DNA of 64,000 bases, from NCBI GenBank assembly GCA_002914845.1, contig JXTC01000372.1, forward strand, positions 208,624 through 272,623. The letters run 5' to 3'. Shown here piece after piece: positions 46,267-58,849 of the stretch (position 1 is its first letter; each line of letters starts with the position of its first letter). Position numbers and translations under genes: made by a program. The DNA is from Trema orientale. Taxonomy: Eukaryota > Streptophyta > Magnoliopsida > Rosales > Cannabaceae. Below the pieces are notes generated by a model that saw only the letters and a list, made by a program, of their open reading frames with translations, did not search any database and was not told the origin of the DNA.

Positions 46267-48172
46267 ATGGGTTCGGTTCTGGGCACAAACAAAAAGAGCA
46301 AGGAAGAGCTTCAAATGGCACTCAACAAGGTCAAGCAGATTGTCTCCTCTCACCCTGTTGTCGTCTTCAGGTCCCTTCTCTTCTCTGTATTTTTATCCTC
46401 AAGTTTTGATTTTTAGATTTCCCATACTTCAATTTTTTGTTTAGTTTAGAAGATAACCCAAGTCAACAAATATCATTATCAGTGGAATCTTTAGGTTTAG
46501 GGGGAAAAACAAAATGGAAAAAGTAGTGAATTTGGGCTTTTGACCTTGATTCTCAAAATGGGTTCTTTTTTTTTTTCCTTGTAAACTCAATATTTTATAT
46601 AGTGATTTTGGTTTTGATTACAATATGTTGCAGTAAAACTTATTGTGGTTACTGTAAGAGGGTCAAGCAGCTGTTGACTCAACTGGGAGCAACTTACAAA
46701 GTCATTGAACTGGATGAAGAAAGTATGTAATTTTCGATTTTGTTTTTCATGAAATATAATATACATCTATATATATATATACATAATTATATGTGTGATT
46801 TGTCGTTGAAATTCTTGTTCCTGATGAATAAAATTTCGGTTTTTGNTTACGACACCATGGTAAGACAAAAATGATTGTCAACAATTTGTTCAACCAACAA
46901 TTTATGAGCCAAACCCTACCAAAATGTTGATGTTTTGTCTTGTGCATATGATTTAAATCCAAAATCAACACCTGCTCATATTTGTTTTTGAGTGATTTTT
47001 GTCTCCAATTTAACCACAAGCACTTTAAAGTTCCCAAATATACAATAGTTGAAATCACTCATAAGTCCTAATTTAAATCCAAAATCCACAGCATCAAGTC
47101 AAAAAATGTATAAATTCATATCTGATTTTTTGAGTGATTTTTATCTCCATATTAACCATAAAGTTCCCAAATATACCAGAGTTGAAGGTCATTCCTAAGT
47201 CCCAATGTAGAGTAACTTGATTATAAACCAAAAAACAAAACAACTTTAATTTGGAATGAAATGCCCAAAAGAATGTCTACATATGGAATCCCTAAAAATA
47301 ATAAAAATTATTATCCTCAGTGTTGAATATCATTTTACTGTATTTATTTATTTATTTATTTATTTTTTTTTTGCTGCTTGGAATGTTTAACCCAAGAGAG
47401 AGTAAGCTCCAAGACTTATTCTTAATGTACATAATTGGATTTTGGCAGAGTCTGCAACTTTTTACATATTTTCTTTAAGACAAAAAGTCTTTTAACTCTT
47501 TAAAATACGAAAAAGTAACTTTAAATAAGAGAATTATGGGACATTGACGAAAACTCCTCATCTTTTAATAAAACAAACAAATATTCAAAAATAAAATGGT
47601 CCCGACAACCACAATTGGTTGAGATAAATAATATACATCTATATATATATATACACATAAATACGACTTTATATGTGGCAATTAATGTTTGAGAGCGAAA
47701 AAAGGCGGTACTTGCGAGTTCTATTATGCCACAAAATAATTTAATTTATATCTGTCAAGATGTGTAGCATCAGTCCATGAGTAAATGTGTTTTCTTTATA
47801 GAGGAATCTATCATTTATGTATAGGTGATGGAGGTGATATCCAAGCAGCTCTAGCAGAATGGACAGGGCAAAGAACCGTACCTAATGTGTTCATAGGAGG
47901 ACAACAAATTGGTGGCTGTGACTGTAAGGCCGATCACTTCTTCATATATGTATATATATATTAGTTTTTTTCCCATTATTTTTAGTCTCTTTACTTTTTT
48001 GTTATTAAGCCCTCTCAAAATCTCTAATCTTATTACAGAAGTGAATAATACCCTTCAAGTAATATCTGTTTTTGGAATATTTGCAGCTGTTTTAGAGAAG
48101 TATCAGGCGGGTCTGCTTGTTCCCCTTCTCACAAATGCTGGTGCCATTACCGTTAATAATTCTGTCATGTGA
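46267..48172 (+). CDS. GRXC1: Glutaredoxin, class I, CGYC active site (GRXC1)
   Basis: Four exons: 46,267-46,370, 46,634-46,722, 47,825-47,923, 48,087-48,172, in frame, giving 125 residues, the size of Arabidopsis GRXC1. The product starts MGSVLGTNKKSKEELQM and carries KTYCGYCKRVKQLL (active site Cys-Gly-Tyr-Cys), TVPNVFI with the cis-Pro, and GGCD for glutathione binding. Class I glutaredoxins reduce disulfides and glutathione adducts with reduced glutathione; GRXC1 homologues can bind an iron-sulfur cluster through the CGYC cysteine. No transit peptide is seen, so a cytosolic or nuclear location is expected. Intron 2 (1.1 kb) contains one N at 46,846 and a duplicated block. Confidence 0.95.
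46846..46846. other. Single N inside GRXC1 intron 2
   Basis: One unknown base or join. Unlike the other two single Ns, I see no flanking duplication. Confidence 0.8.
46950..47205. repeat. Imperfect tandem duplication in GRXC1 intron 2
   Basis: Two blocks of about 115-135 bp (near 46,950-47,068 and 47,070-47,205) share ATTTAAATCCAAAATC, TTGAGTGATTTTTRTCTCCA, and AAAGTTCCCAAATATAC. Non-coding. Confidence 0.6.
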
Positions 48173-49280
48173 ATAAATAAGGCCTTACCGTAGCCTTAAA
48201 TGTAAACATTATAAAGAGATGAAACTAGATGCAGAGGCATTGGTCTCCTCCTGTTAAAGTTGTGTAATAATACTAGTAAAACAGTAATAGATGCTTTTTC
48301 TTAGTAAAATAAGTGTAAATTTCCAATGTTAAATCTTTGTGGACTTATCAAAGAAAGAAAAAAAGGAAAGTAAAAACATATGGTTGTCTTCGAGTGATAT
48401 GAAATGCCCTTTATTAACTTTTTGTTCTTGCTTTCATTATTTTTGCTACAAATGTTTGATATTTAGTTTTCTTTTTTCATAACAAACTATAGAGCTATTC
48501 TCCCCCCCCACTTCCCTCCTCTCCCTCCCTCCCTCTCTCTTTTTACCCCCCCTCCAAAAATGACGGTTATAATAATTAAAAAAAAAAAAAAAGACAAACA
48601 AACATCTGACACTACTTGCATCTTTAATTGATCCCAAGATATCTTTTTAGAGAAGCAACTGCAAAATGAAAGTTTCTTATCAAGATTCAAGCATGCAAAG
48701 CATATTTAGAGAAATGACACGTTGGTGGAGGCTCAAGCTGGTCCAAAACGTTTTTCCAAAACTTGGTTTGTGGTCCCTATTTTCCTTGGTTCACTTTTTC
48801 ATAGTAAGCCAATTGAAGACGAAACCAAAACTATATTGCGGGTGCGATGATTATGTAGGCCTATGAAGATTGTCCTCGTATCAACTTGTCGAGCACTAGC
48901 ATTACGGTAGGTAGGGACGATTTGTAGATGGGAAATCTTAATGAAGATTTCTTATAATCTTTTGTATTAGTCATGAACGAAACTATTTGATAAACACCTG
49001 CTAGTTTTGAGTCTCCAGTCTCTCGCGATTAGAGATTAGACAAGCGCTAATAACCTTCCCTCAAGCCATGTGAGACTCAACAATATCTACACGTAATGTT
49101 TTACAACTTTCAACTGTAGTCCACAGTTTGTGAAAGCAATAGGACTAGGTCCTATGGCACATTCACTTTGATGAAAAAAAAGGAGAAAACACAGAAAAAT
49201 TTACAACCGAAAAACCTCTTCGACATAAACCCCTTTCAAAAATAAACATGAAGAAAATAAAAAGAGTTCTTATAGCTTAG
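48173..49280. other. Intergenic region between convergent genes
   Basis: Holds the 3' ends of GRXC1 and of the LRR gene. A C/CT-rich tract lies at 48,500-48,557 and a poly-A run at 48,580-48,592. No gene recognised. Confidence 0.6.
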
Positions 49281-52220
49281 TCAGACTAAGGTATCTTCCA
49301 TAGAATCTTGGTCCATTTTTAGGTGGAGAATGCATGCTGTGGTAGTAGTACTACTAGGACTTTTCTTATCTTGTGAGGCAACCAAAGCCAGAGAGTCCAC
49401 TTTCCAGTACTCACCAATCCTCCACTTTTCCCCTCCAAAGGCCCATTTCTTCTCAGCCTCTTTCTTATGCTGATGATGATTAGTTCCACCAGTGCCATAT
49501 TCAGAGTTTGAGATTGAGACTTTTCTCCAGTTGCACCAGATTCTTAGCATAATATAAAGCATTACCAAGCATATTACTGTAGAAGTTAGCACAATGGCCA
49601 GTATTATACCAACCACTTCTGTGTTTGATAGCCGCCTTTTTCCTTGCCCCTTAGATTCCAGACATGACACTAATGGTGGGCCGCATAGTCTCCGATCATT
49701 ACCGATGAAGGAGCTGAGTGGGAATCCAGAAAAGGTTGTTGGTATTTGTCCTTGGAGATGATTGTTTGACAGGTTCAACATGTGAAGGCTGGTCAGCTTT
49801 CCAAGTGAAGAAGGAATTTTTCCTTGAAGCTGATTGGTGGACAGGTTTAGTCTCTCTAACTTCACGAGGTTTCCTAGAGACGATGGAATCTCACCAGATA
49901 AGAAGTTGTTGCTGAGGTCCAGGATTACCTGTAACTCAGTCAACCCTCCTAGCTCAGCTGGTATAGAACCTGTCAAAGAGTTCTCTGAAAGCCTCAGTTC
50001 ATAGAGCTTCTTACATTGCTGGATGTTTGCTGGGATAGGTCCTTGAAAGTTGTTTCTTTGCAGATTAAGGACATTGAGAGAAGTGAGATCTCCAATCTCT
50101 TGTGGGATTGTGCTGGAGAAGTTGTTGCTGTGAAGAGAAAGCTTGAGTAGTTTTGAACAGTTTCCAAGCTCTTTAGGGACTATGCCATGGAAGTTGTTTG
50201 ATGAAAAGTCCAGCTCACCTAGCTGTTTTAAGCTGCCTAACCATGGAGGCATTATGCCTGTGAGCTGGTTATTACTGAGTAAAAGGTGCTCAAGCTTTAG
50301 ACAGTTTGATAGGTGAGGTGGGACTTCTCCAGTCAAACTGTTGAATGATAAGTCGAGAAAATTGAGCTCTGTGAGTTGAGAGAACTCAGGAGGAATGCTG
50401 CCAGTAAGGTGATTGTGAGCGAGTCGAAGACGAGTTAAGTTTCTGGATGTGGCTAGTCTAGATGGAAGAGGACCTGAGAAGCTATTATTTGTTAAATCCA
50501 AAGCAGTCAGAGAATTTGAACCAGTGAGAGGAAAGAAGCTTCCCATGAATCTGTTATGGGAAAAATTTATGATTTTGAGATTTTTGAGAAGGGAAAGAGA
50601 TGATGGAAGAGAGCCTTCAAAGGAGTTGTTATAAAGAGTGATGGTGCTTAGTTCTGAAAGGAATCTGAAGGTGGGTGGTAACGAACCTGAGAGCTTGTTA
50701 TCAGCCAGGACCAAGAACTGAAGCTTTCTGCAGGAACCCAAGCTTGGTGGGATAGGACCATATAAGTCATTTTGCCTAAGTTGAAGGAGGACCAGTTGCT
50801 TAAGCTTCCCAATTGTTGAAGGAATGGACCCTGAAAAATGGTTTCCAAAGAAATCAATTTCTCTTAAGCTTGAGCAGTCTGTTAACTCTCTTGGTATTTG
50901 TCCTGTCATCTGGTTATCATAGAGGTAAATGGTTTTTAGCCTCTGCAGCTTTCCAAGCTCCACTGGGATTCTACCTGTGATCCTGTTGCCAAACAGATAA
51001 AGATTCTCTAAGCTACTCAAGTTTCCAATTTCAGGAGGTAGAGTTCCAGTAAAGCTGTTGTTGTTGAGCACCAGATCTGTAAGGTTCTCTAATCTGTCCA
51101 AGAAAGGTGGTAATTCTCCCCCAAAGCCGTTATCTGAAAGGTCCAACTGTTGGAGTGAAGAACAGCTCAAAAGCTCCACAGGAAAATTCCCAGAGAGCTT
51201 ATTTCGAGCCAGAAGAAGTTGTCTCATGTTCAAATTGTTGAGGCAGAAGTTGCTTGGAATGCTACCACTCAATGCATTGTCAGAAAGAACCAAAGCTGTA
51301 AGATTCTTTAGCTGACTATTGAGAAGGTTAATGGTTCCTGAAAGCTTGTTTCTTGACAAGTCAAGCACTTCAAGCTGAGATAACTGGTTAAGCTCAATTG
51401 GAATGTCGCTGCTCAAACTGTTTCCAAGCAAATTAAAGTACTTCAAGTTTTGAAGGCTACTTAATGAGACAGGAATTGATCCGGAAAGGCTGTTATTTGC
51501 CAGGTTCAGAACTTCCAGTGATTTAAGAGATCCCATTGAAGGAGGTATATCCCCTTGAAGCATGTTGTTTGATGCAGCAAAGTTCTGAAGCTCTTCGCAG
51601 CCATGAATCTCTTCCGGTATGAGGCCGCTGAGACTGTTGTTCTGCAGATCAAGAGAGGTGAGATGCTTCAAGTCACCAATCTCAACTGGAATGCTTCCAT
51701 TCAATTGGCAGAAGGCAAGACCCAATACTCTCAACTCTTTCAAGTTGCTAATATTTGGTGTAATCTCACCTGATAACATGTTGTTTCCTATTCTTAGAAC
51801 TTGCAAGTTCTTCAAAAGGCCTATCTCTGCAGGAATCTTACCAGAGAGATAGTTTGAGTGTAGGAATAGTATTTGAAGATTTTGAAGCTGTCCAAGCTCA
51901 GGAGAAATTGCACCAGTGAGGATATTGGAAGACAAATCAAGTGTTTGAAGAGAAGACAACCGCCATAGTTCGCGTGGGATGCCACCTGATAGTCCTGACC
52001 AAGATAGGTTCAAGCCAACTATTTGATCAAATGAACACGTCAGGCCATTCCAGCTGCATACATTAGCTTCCGGAGACCAGTTTTCCATGACTCCTGCTGG
52101 ATCATCTAGTTCTTCTTTGATTCTCATAAGCCAGTAGGAATCAGTGGAATTCTCTCCATGAGCACCAGCAAGAATAGCAGCAGCTACTATAGCAGAAAAC
52201 AAGAAGAAGAGACCAGCCAT
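49281..52220 (-). CDS. Kinase-less LRR receptor-like protein, GSO1/2-like ectodomain
   Basis: A single 979-codon frame with no introns. The order is a signal peptide (MAGLFFLFSAIVAAAILAGA, about 1-22), an LRR N-cap (YWLMRIKEELDDPAG, then SWNGLTC), roughly 30 leucine-rich repeats of the plant type (LxxLxLxxNxLSGxIPxxLG), a C-cap (RRLCGPPLVSC), one membrane span (VVGIILAIVLTSTVICLVML, about 868-894) and a tail of about 84 residues with no kinase motifs. The ectodomain resembles GSO1/GSO2-type receptors, which carry a kinase. No kinase sequence lies downstream before 49,281. It is therefore a receptor-like protein, presumably at the plasma membrane and needing a kinase partner. The tail holds a conserved-looking WRIGEYWKVDSLALVA. 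Ligand unknown. The coding frame is intact. Confidence 0.9.
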   Translation of the reverse strand: MAGLFFLFSAIVAAAILAGAHGENSTDSYWLMRIKEELDDPAGVMENWSPEANVCSWNGLTCSFDQIVGLNLSWSGLSGGIPRELWRLSSLQTLDLSSNILTGAISPELGQLQNLQILFLHSNYLSGKIPAEIGLLKNLQVLRIGNNMLSGEITPNISNLKELRVLGLAFCQLNGSIPVEIGDLKHLTSLDLQNNSLSGLIPEEIHGCEELQNFAASNNMLQGDIPPSMGSLKSLEVLNLANNSLSGSIPVSLSSLQNLKYFNLLGNSLSSDIPIELNQLSQLEVLDLSRNKLSGTINLLNSQLKNLTALVLSDNALSGSIPSNFCLNNLNMRQLLLARNKLSGNFPVELLSCSSLQQLDLSDNGFGGELPPFLDRLENLTDLVLNNNSFTGTLPPEIGNLSSLENLYLFGNRITGRIPVELGKLQRLKTIYLYDNQMTGQIPRELTDCSSLREIDFFGNHFSGSIPSTIGKLKQLVLLQLRQNDLYGPIPPSLGSCRKLQFLVLADNKLSGSLPPTFRFLSELSTITLYNNSFEGSLPSSLSLLKNLKIINFSHNRFMGSFFPLTGSNSLTALDLTNNSFSGPLPSRLATSRNLTRLRLAHNHLTGSIPPEFSQLTELNFLDLSFNSLTGEVPPHLSNCLKLEHLLLSNNQLTGIMPPWLGSLKQLGELDFSSNNFHGIVPKELGNCSKLLKLSLHSNNFSSTIPQEIGDLTSLNVLNLQRNNFQGPIPANIQQCKKLYELRLSENSLTGSIPAELGGLTELQVILDLSNNFLSGEIPSSLGNLVKLERLNLSTNQLQGKIPSSLGKLTSLHMLNLSNNHLQGQIPTTFSGFPLSSFIGNDRRLCGPPLVSCLESKGQGKRRLSNTEVVGIILAIVLTSTVICLVMLYIMLRIWCNWRKVSISNSEYGTGGTNHHQHKKEAEKKWAFGGEKWRIGEYWKVDSLALVASQDKKSPSSTTTTACILHLKMDQDSMEDTLV

Positions 52221-55200
52221 TCCTATTAATGACCCAGAAAGAATTTGGATAAAGTATCAGGAACCTGATTCAGAATATTTAATATTGATACTTGAGAAAC
52301 TTAGTTCCATGAAAGAAGAAAGCAAGAGCAAACAAAAGAAGCTTAAGTGTCAATAAAAATCAGCAAAAGGGTTTCTCAAGAAGAAGATGGAATATGACAT
52401 GGAGGAGGGAACTTGAAAATGCTGGTTTAGAATTTGAACTGGTGGAGTGATTGGATGGTTGGGGTTTATGTAGTTCACTTGAAGCAAGTATTCCTAATTA
52501 CTTTAAAATATATGGTTTTAAAACTATAATTGTATTAAAACGCTTTTATCTCTTTTTTATTTTTTTATTTTTATTTTTTCATTTTTATTTTTTCACCTTT
52601 TGCAGTTAGCCAAAAGGTGTGGTGTTTCCTCTCCTTTTTCCTCTTCAAAGGCAATATGGAATATTGTAGCATGTCTAACTAGATTATGAGTGTGGGGAAG
52701 TGATGGAGATAAGATAGTGATATGGGCAATATTGCTGAAAGAAGAACACAAAAAGTTTAGGGAGACCCACTTGGCCTTGATAGAAAAAGTATAGTGGGGC
52801 TCTCTCTAGGCTCTATAATGAGTTTAGAAAACTTAGGATGTAAATAAAATTCCATATGACATTCAGAAGAATCTTGAAAGGATCCACTAGAAAATAAATC
52901 CAAAAATATTAAGTAGATTTGACTTACCAATAGATGTGCTCAAAATTAGTTTCAAGGATTGTCAACTTAATGGGTATAAATCCACTATGTTAAATGAAAA
53001 TCTCAAAATGCTTAGCAGCTGCATAAAAGACAATACATTCATGCACCTTATACTGTTTTTATCTTTTGCCTAACAATTTCATGGCCAATATCAATGGCCC
53101 TTGCTAGTGGAAGTTGAAAAAAATATAAGGAATTTGCGGTTTGAGGCTTCTCTTTTGATTGATTGAATGGCATTGGTAGAGACAAAATGCATCACATATT
53201 TTTCTCAATTGAACAGTATATTCAGCCTATGATTTTATTCTCTCTCAATCTCAAGGGTTAATTTCAAAGGAGAAAATTTTCTTCCTCTCAACCTAAACCC
53301 ACCTAATACCAAATTAAATACAAGAAGAAAACAGAGAAGCAAAGCAACTACTATTTTGATCAATTATGTTGAAAACAGGAATAGTGCCAAAAAAACCCAT
53401 GTGAGGTTTGGTTTGATGGATCCGAAAAAACGTTGTGTTGGCTTAATAAGGTTGTTAGTAGTGTAGAGACAGAAAATTTAGTATATCAAAGGATTCTTGC
53501 TAATAGAGAACCCAAGCAAAAGAGGACAAATAGTTTGCTTCAATATTGGATTTTCTTTGATAAAGAACTGTTTATTGGGGATCCCTATCAGTTAGAGCTT
53601 TGTATCTGTCACTTTTGCTTATTTTTGAGGATTTAAGCTGAGGCAACCAAAATGGATGAAAAGCCAATACTCTTGGCCCACTGAAAAAATCCCAAGAAAA
53701 TTATATAAAGCAAAACATGCCTTAGACAACTTGTAGCAAGTAGCAACCCAAATGCTAGTTCACATATTTCTTTTTTTTTTCCCTAAGGATTGACCGTTAC
53801 TTATTTGCTCCACAATAAATTCAATAATATGTAAATGCAAAATATGCTATTTCTTTGTTATAGTCAAAGTTTACATTTCTTCTCAACCTAATCTGAGTTT
53901 ATAATCTCTAGTCTACTGTTTGAATAAAGGGGAAAAATGTTAATAAAACACTACAGAGTACCAACTCTAGAATTTAAAAGATAACAAGAACGTGGCTAAA
54001 GTTTAATAACTCGTTACATCACTGAGAGACAAAGGAAAATAAATCAAATACATACAGCCAAAGAGAGAGGGTACATAATTGAAGATGATAATACAGTTAG
54101 TGGGAATTATTTTCCCTTTTTTTTTTTTTTTCTCTTGTCAGTAATGCAAGACTTCTATTTATTTATAACAAAGAGGTCTTCAAAATGTACACTTTCCCCC
54201 GTAAAGAAATATAAATAGTTTCTTAATTTTCCTCAAAAAGAAAACGAAAAAAAAAAAAAAACTACTGAAGCTTTGACAAGTTCTTAAGTTATCCAAACAA
54301 ATTTGTGAAAAGAAGAAAAAAAATAAGATTTTTAGGTGATATCAGTTAAATTAGTATGAAAAGATCATTTTTCTAGTGAATAATCTAGAGATCTTTTTAA
54401 TAATGAAACTAGTATATATTCAAGAGAATGAATCAATGTCTCTCACGCCAAAGAAAAGATATAATCACATTAAGCTAATATTAGGTGCCCATCTGGTCAA
54501 AGTAGTGTATTGCCAAACCACTATTATCTTATTCGTTCATGTTGGTTAGTTTGACTTTATTTATAAACATTTTCTTTTTAAATTATTGAGTACTTTTTCT
54601 TCTTTGGTCTTAATTTATTGAAAATGTTGACTTTGGCCTGCCTTGTCTATGGTTCATGTAGCCAGTAGTCTCCACACCAATCATCAAACAAGATTCCAAA
54701 CTCTCAATAAACTTGCTAGAAAATAGTGCATGGAGTCGTTTGATGAGAAATATGGCAAATTGCATTATTACCTCTATTTGCACATCACCCTCCAGTCTAG
54801 TAGTATCACCTATGCTGTCACATTAATCTAATTAGCAACGATAATATCATACACGTAATGTGTCATGTGACAGTCACGTGACCTTTGGTTGGGTTGAGGG
54901 CAAAAGTGGGAACAGAAATTGATTTACAACATCTCCCTCCCTCCATTCCATGCCGCTTGGCAATTCATGCAGACAGAAAGGCAAACCACCATTACCAAAC
55001 TGCCCTTGTCATAAAAAACTGAGATTTTCTTTGGCTCTATACAAGGTCTGTTGAGCGTGTGAAAGCACATTTTTTGAACAGGAAATAATTTATTTGAAAT
55101 ACTTAACAAAGTTTAAAGCTCTTTTTTCAAGATAATGAACAATCTGTGGCAGAAAATTTTTTATGTACAATGGGTAATAACTTGAAAGAAAGCATATGGA

Positions 55201-55431
55201 AATAGAACCACCGAAAAAAAAAAAATCACCAATTAGCTTTCTTTCATGTATACAAAATCCTGAGACAACCTTAGTAACTAGCTTTGGACAAGTCAAAATG
55301 CTTCAGTAACCATTTGCTTTCAAAATGCCGGCCAAACATGACTGAAATTAGAAAAAGTTGGACTAGAAAGATCAACTGCTGCTTTTTCCGAAGTAAGAGG
55401 CACGTAGTTTTACCGGTTCTAATATGATGCT
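52221..55431. other. Intergenic region
   Basis: Presumed promoter and leader of the LRR gene at the left end, with a T-rich tract at 52,550-52,600. The rest is AT-rich DNA with homopolymers (53,770-53,780, 54,118-54,133, 54,248-54,262) and the 3' region of the next gene. Short frames such as 53,433-53,636 are not recognisable. Confidence 0.6.
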
Positions 55432-58399
55432 TCATTGAGAAGAAACAGCAGTTAAAGGGAAAAATCTCATAAGGAAGCTTGATAGAGACCAAATGCAGAT
55501 AACCCCAAGACACTGAAGGACATTCAAAAGCGTTCCTAAAGAGCTGTTTATTGCCAAGTTATGAGAGGTCATCTCAGCTCCTCTAACTGTAAACGATAGA
55601 GCTGTTACCAGTTGTGCTGCCCTGTTCAGTTGGTGCAATCTATAAACCTGTCAAGCATAAAAGAAATCTTCTATTTACAGGCTATAACAAGTACAAAAGT
55701 CTAAATTATAGACAGATCATGCGTGATGCAACTAATCTTTTTCGTAGCTTTCAAATGGTTGCCAACTGAGATAACAAAACAAAGTTGAACCCAACTTAGA
55801 TAGAACTGTCCTTACTTGGAAGATAATTGGGATAACAGGCCACGATGGTGACTTCGTATATCTTGCATACTGCTCAAATGCAAACTGGACAACTATACCA
55901 ACCAGGTATGGTGCAAGAGTAGCAGATGCGGCCGGGCCAGTCCAGGGCCATACCAATCCCATTGTCACCATGGGAATTATAAGGCTAAGTACCAAAGCAG
56001 CAACAGAAAAGATTCGTTGACTGAAATGTGGGGTCAGGGTTTTACTACCATTTGCAGTAGATTCTGGTACAGCAGGCCTTCTTAAATGGTCAATTAGAAG
56101 AAGAAACACAGCAACACCACAGTAAAAAAGAGCTTCCGTGAAGAACAATATGAGGAAATCTGATAATTGAAAAAAATTTAGCATAGTTTTAGAACAAAGT
56201 AAGTCATAGCATAACTATCCACTAGATCTATGCAGACATCAACTAAGATAATATAGCTTCTGACTTGATTTCTAACTAATTAAAGCATCTCTAACGAAAA
56301 AAAAAAAAGGAAGAAACACAGGACATGAAACCAACAAAACCCCAAAGCAGTGTATTCCAGTGCAAGCATTCTCACCTGTCAACAAAGAGTCCTCAAATAC
56401 AGCTGAGAGCATTCTGCGCAAATACAGGGAGGGAAATACAAAAGAGGCTACAAGTACAGCTGGACCAATAAACCATAACAGGTTATTATGATTCTTTCCT
56501 GGGCTAGACACGCGGATTTCATCCTCTCTTTTGTAGGGCCGGTTATAAAAAGAGACTAAACCAGGTTTTCCGCCAGTACCATCAAATAGGAAATTAGGAC
56601 GGCTAGCAGTAGATACATCTTCAGCATTAGGATGGTGGTTTTCTTGCTCGGAAGCAACTAATTCTACCTCATCATGCTGTGACTGCTCTTCAGAAACTGC
56701 AAAGAAAACACTGCACCACTTCCGGGACCTTCCCCTTGAGTTCATTATTCCATGAATGAACTTGCACGACTTTTCTGCTCATAATAACAAAAGCATACAC
56801 AACAAATTCAGAAAAATTATTAGCACTATGGGATCTCACAGGCAGTGAATTAAGCAATAATTACATCACTCAATGAGTCGATTTGTGTGTACAGTTAAAG
56901 TCAGAAGTACCAATTATATTTAAGTGGAGTACCGAGATTCCTTATGTTCTCTTTATCTGTAATAACTACTAAACATACTAAGCACCTTGTGCAAAAATCA
57001 ATTTAGCAACCTAAATTGTACTTCTGAGTACAAATGTTGGCATTTTGAGAATTTTGCAGGGAATCAGAAAAGTTACCTCTAGTATGTCTTAGCAGCTGAC
57101 CTTCATGTTGCTGGTTGTTGTATAATCCTCGTGATAAGCTCAGCTGGAGACGAAGCAAAGTATTTACATCAGCTGAAGCTTATTATGGAGTTCTTCTAAA
57201 AAAAATTCTCTAGTGATTTTAGATTACAATGGAAAATCCTCTTTAGTTATTTTAGATTACAATGGAAGATGGCACGAAATGCAAGAAGTCAAATTGAAAT
57301 CCAAACTAAAAAAGCATCTGAGTATTCTTTAATTTGATTAGAATCGTCAGAGTTGTCAATGATGAAGAAATCCAGAGTGCAGCATTTAATTCTGTATTCT
57401 TTTGTGCATCACTAACCCACTGAAGCTCATAGTACCAATAGAAGTTTATCTTTCTAGTCCATATTTTAGATAATAAACTAGTAGTAAAAGAGAACATGTA
57501 TAAAATGCGGATAGCCATTTTCAACAAAACGTTAACAAAAATATTTGTGGTCAGCAGCACACTAGATTGTACCATATTTCCCTCATTAGTTCTTGCAAGG
57601 GCCTAGATTGCTAGCAGGATTTAATATCGTTTTCTAATCCTATAAAATAATGATTTCACTCTTAAACAATGTCTAAAACTAATACAACCTAAATCCAATC
57701 CATGTGGTCCTCATAAAGTCATTGTAATTCATATCGTCCTTTCCTTCCCTTACAACAATTTGTTAGACTTTCATCAGAAAAGAAACTTGCAAACTATTTT
57801 GTATAGTAAATTCTATGATTCCAACCAAAGAACCGAAACTCTAACCGTCAGCGAGACACATTTTCAATTTTCAGGTAATGTTTACGAAAAATACCAACAA
57901 CATTAGTCAGCAGTATTAAAACTGAGATGCCAACCAGAACCCACAATGAGCTATCTAAACCATTTTTCAAGGCAAACAAATTAAAAAGAACAAGACTTTA
58001 TATGAAAAAACATATTTCACAACTTAAACCCATGATATCAGACACCATATAATCTGTACCAAGTGTTATGCTCCTGAAAATTACACCAATCCTCAAACAA
58101 GCTGGACACATCTCACTCACTTGGCCATATTGATTACATTTGCTTAAGTGAAGCCATCAAAGTAGTCTTTCTTTTTTCTTTTTTCTTCCTCTCTTTAGAG
58201 AGACATTTAAAACCCAGTAAGCAATGTGTGAAAGAAACTCAATTTTTAAGCTATTGAAAACCCTAATCACACATTTTCACAACGTGAAACATCAATCGTT
58301 TATAGCTTAGAGTCAAACCTGAAAAGGACTTCTGGTCCGAAGAGGAGAAGAAAGAGCTGCGGACAAGCAAGAGAAGGAGGAGCTAACTTTAACAGCCAT
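55432..58399 (-). CDS. Probable plastid-targeted multi-pass membrane protein, unknown role
   Basis: Five exons on the minus strand: 58,399-58,319, 57,143-57,077, 56,774-56,376, 56,159-55,816, 55,647-55,432, with standard GT-AG sites and a continuous frame of about 368 residues. The N-terminus (MAVKVSSSFSCLSAALSSPL) is rich in Ser, Ala and basic residues and poor in acid, like a chloroplast transit peptide. A hydrophilic acidic segment (about 75-110) is followed by membrane segments near 150-172, 184-208, 236-259, 266-285 and 335-360, with GLVWPWTGPAASATLAPYLV between the middle ones. I recognise no catalytic motif. It resembles uncharacterised conserved plant chloroplast membrane proteins; the name is not known to me. 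Confidence 0.8.
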
Positions 58400-58849
58400 T
58401 ACTCAAACAAAAACCGGCCCAGACCAGACCGGACCAAGCCAAACCACTCTTAACACTGACTCCAAAACCGCAAGCTGATGACTGATTGAAGAGAACCCAT
58501 TAGAGTGTAAGGAAAATTAAAGATACCCAAATGAGAAATTTGACCAAAAAATGAAAGAAGAGACTAAATTTCTCGAAGGAATTCGGAGATTTTAAGGTAC
58601 GGATATATATATATATATATGCAATATTAATATATCTACTTATTTTGGAGTATTGAGGAGAGGAGTGAACTGAAAAAACAGCAAAGAGCGGCGTGTTTTG
58701 TTTGTTCCAAAGTGAAAGAAGAGGTGGGGTTGAAGAGGATGAACTTTTTCATTGGACATGTAAAGATTCTATTCCTCCTCCTCCTGCTAGTGGGGCCCCT
58801 TCACCTTTATACTGTTCAGCTTCACTTACAAATTTTTTTTTTTTTTTTT
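58400..58849. other. Promoter region of the plastid-protein gene
   Basis: Contains a (TA)n run at about 58,601-58,621 and a T run at 58,833-58,849. No gene seen; the plus-strand frame at 58,693-58,998 crosses into a MITE and is not coding. Confidence 0.5.

Noticed and set aside
45900..46444. Several frames upstream of GRXC1
   Set aside because: They overlap the promoter, leader and first exon in wrong frames; the plus frame at 46,164-46,409 is a shifted reading of exon 1.
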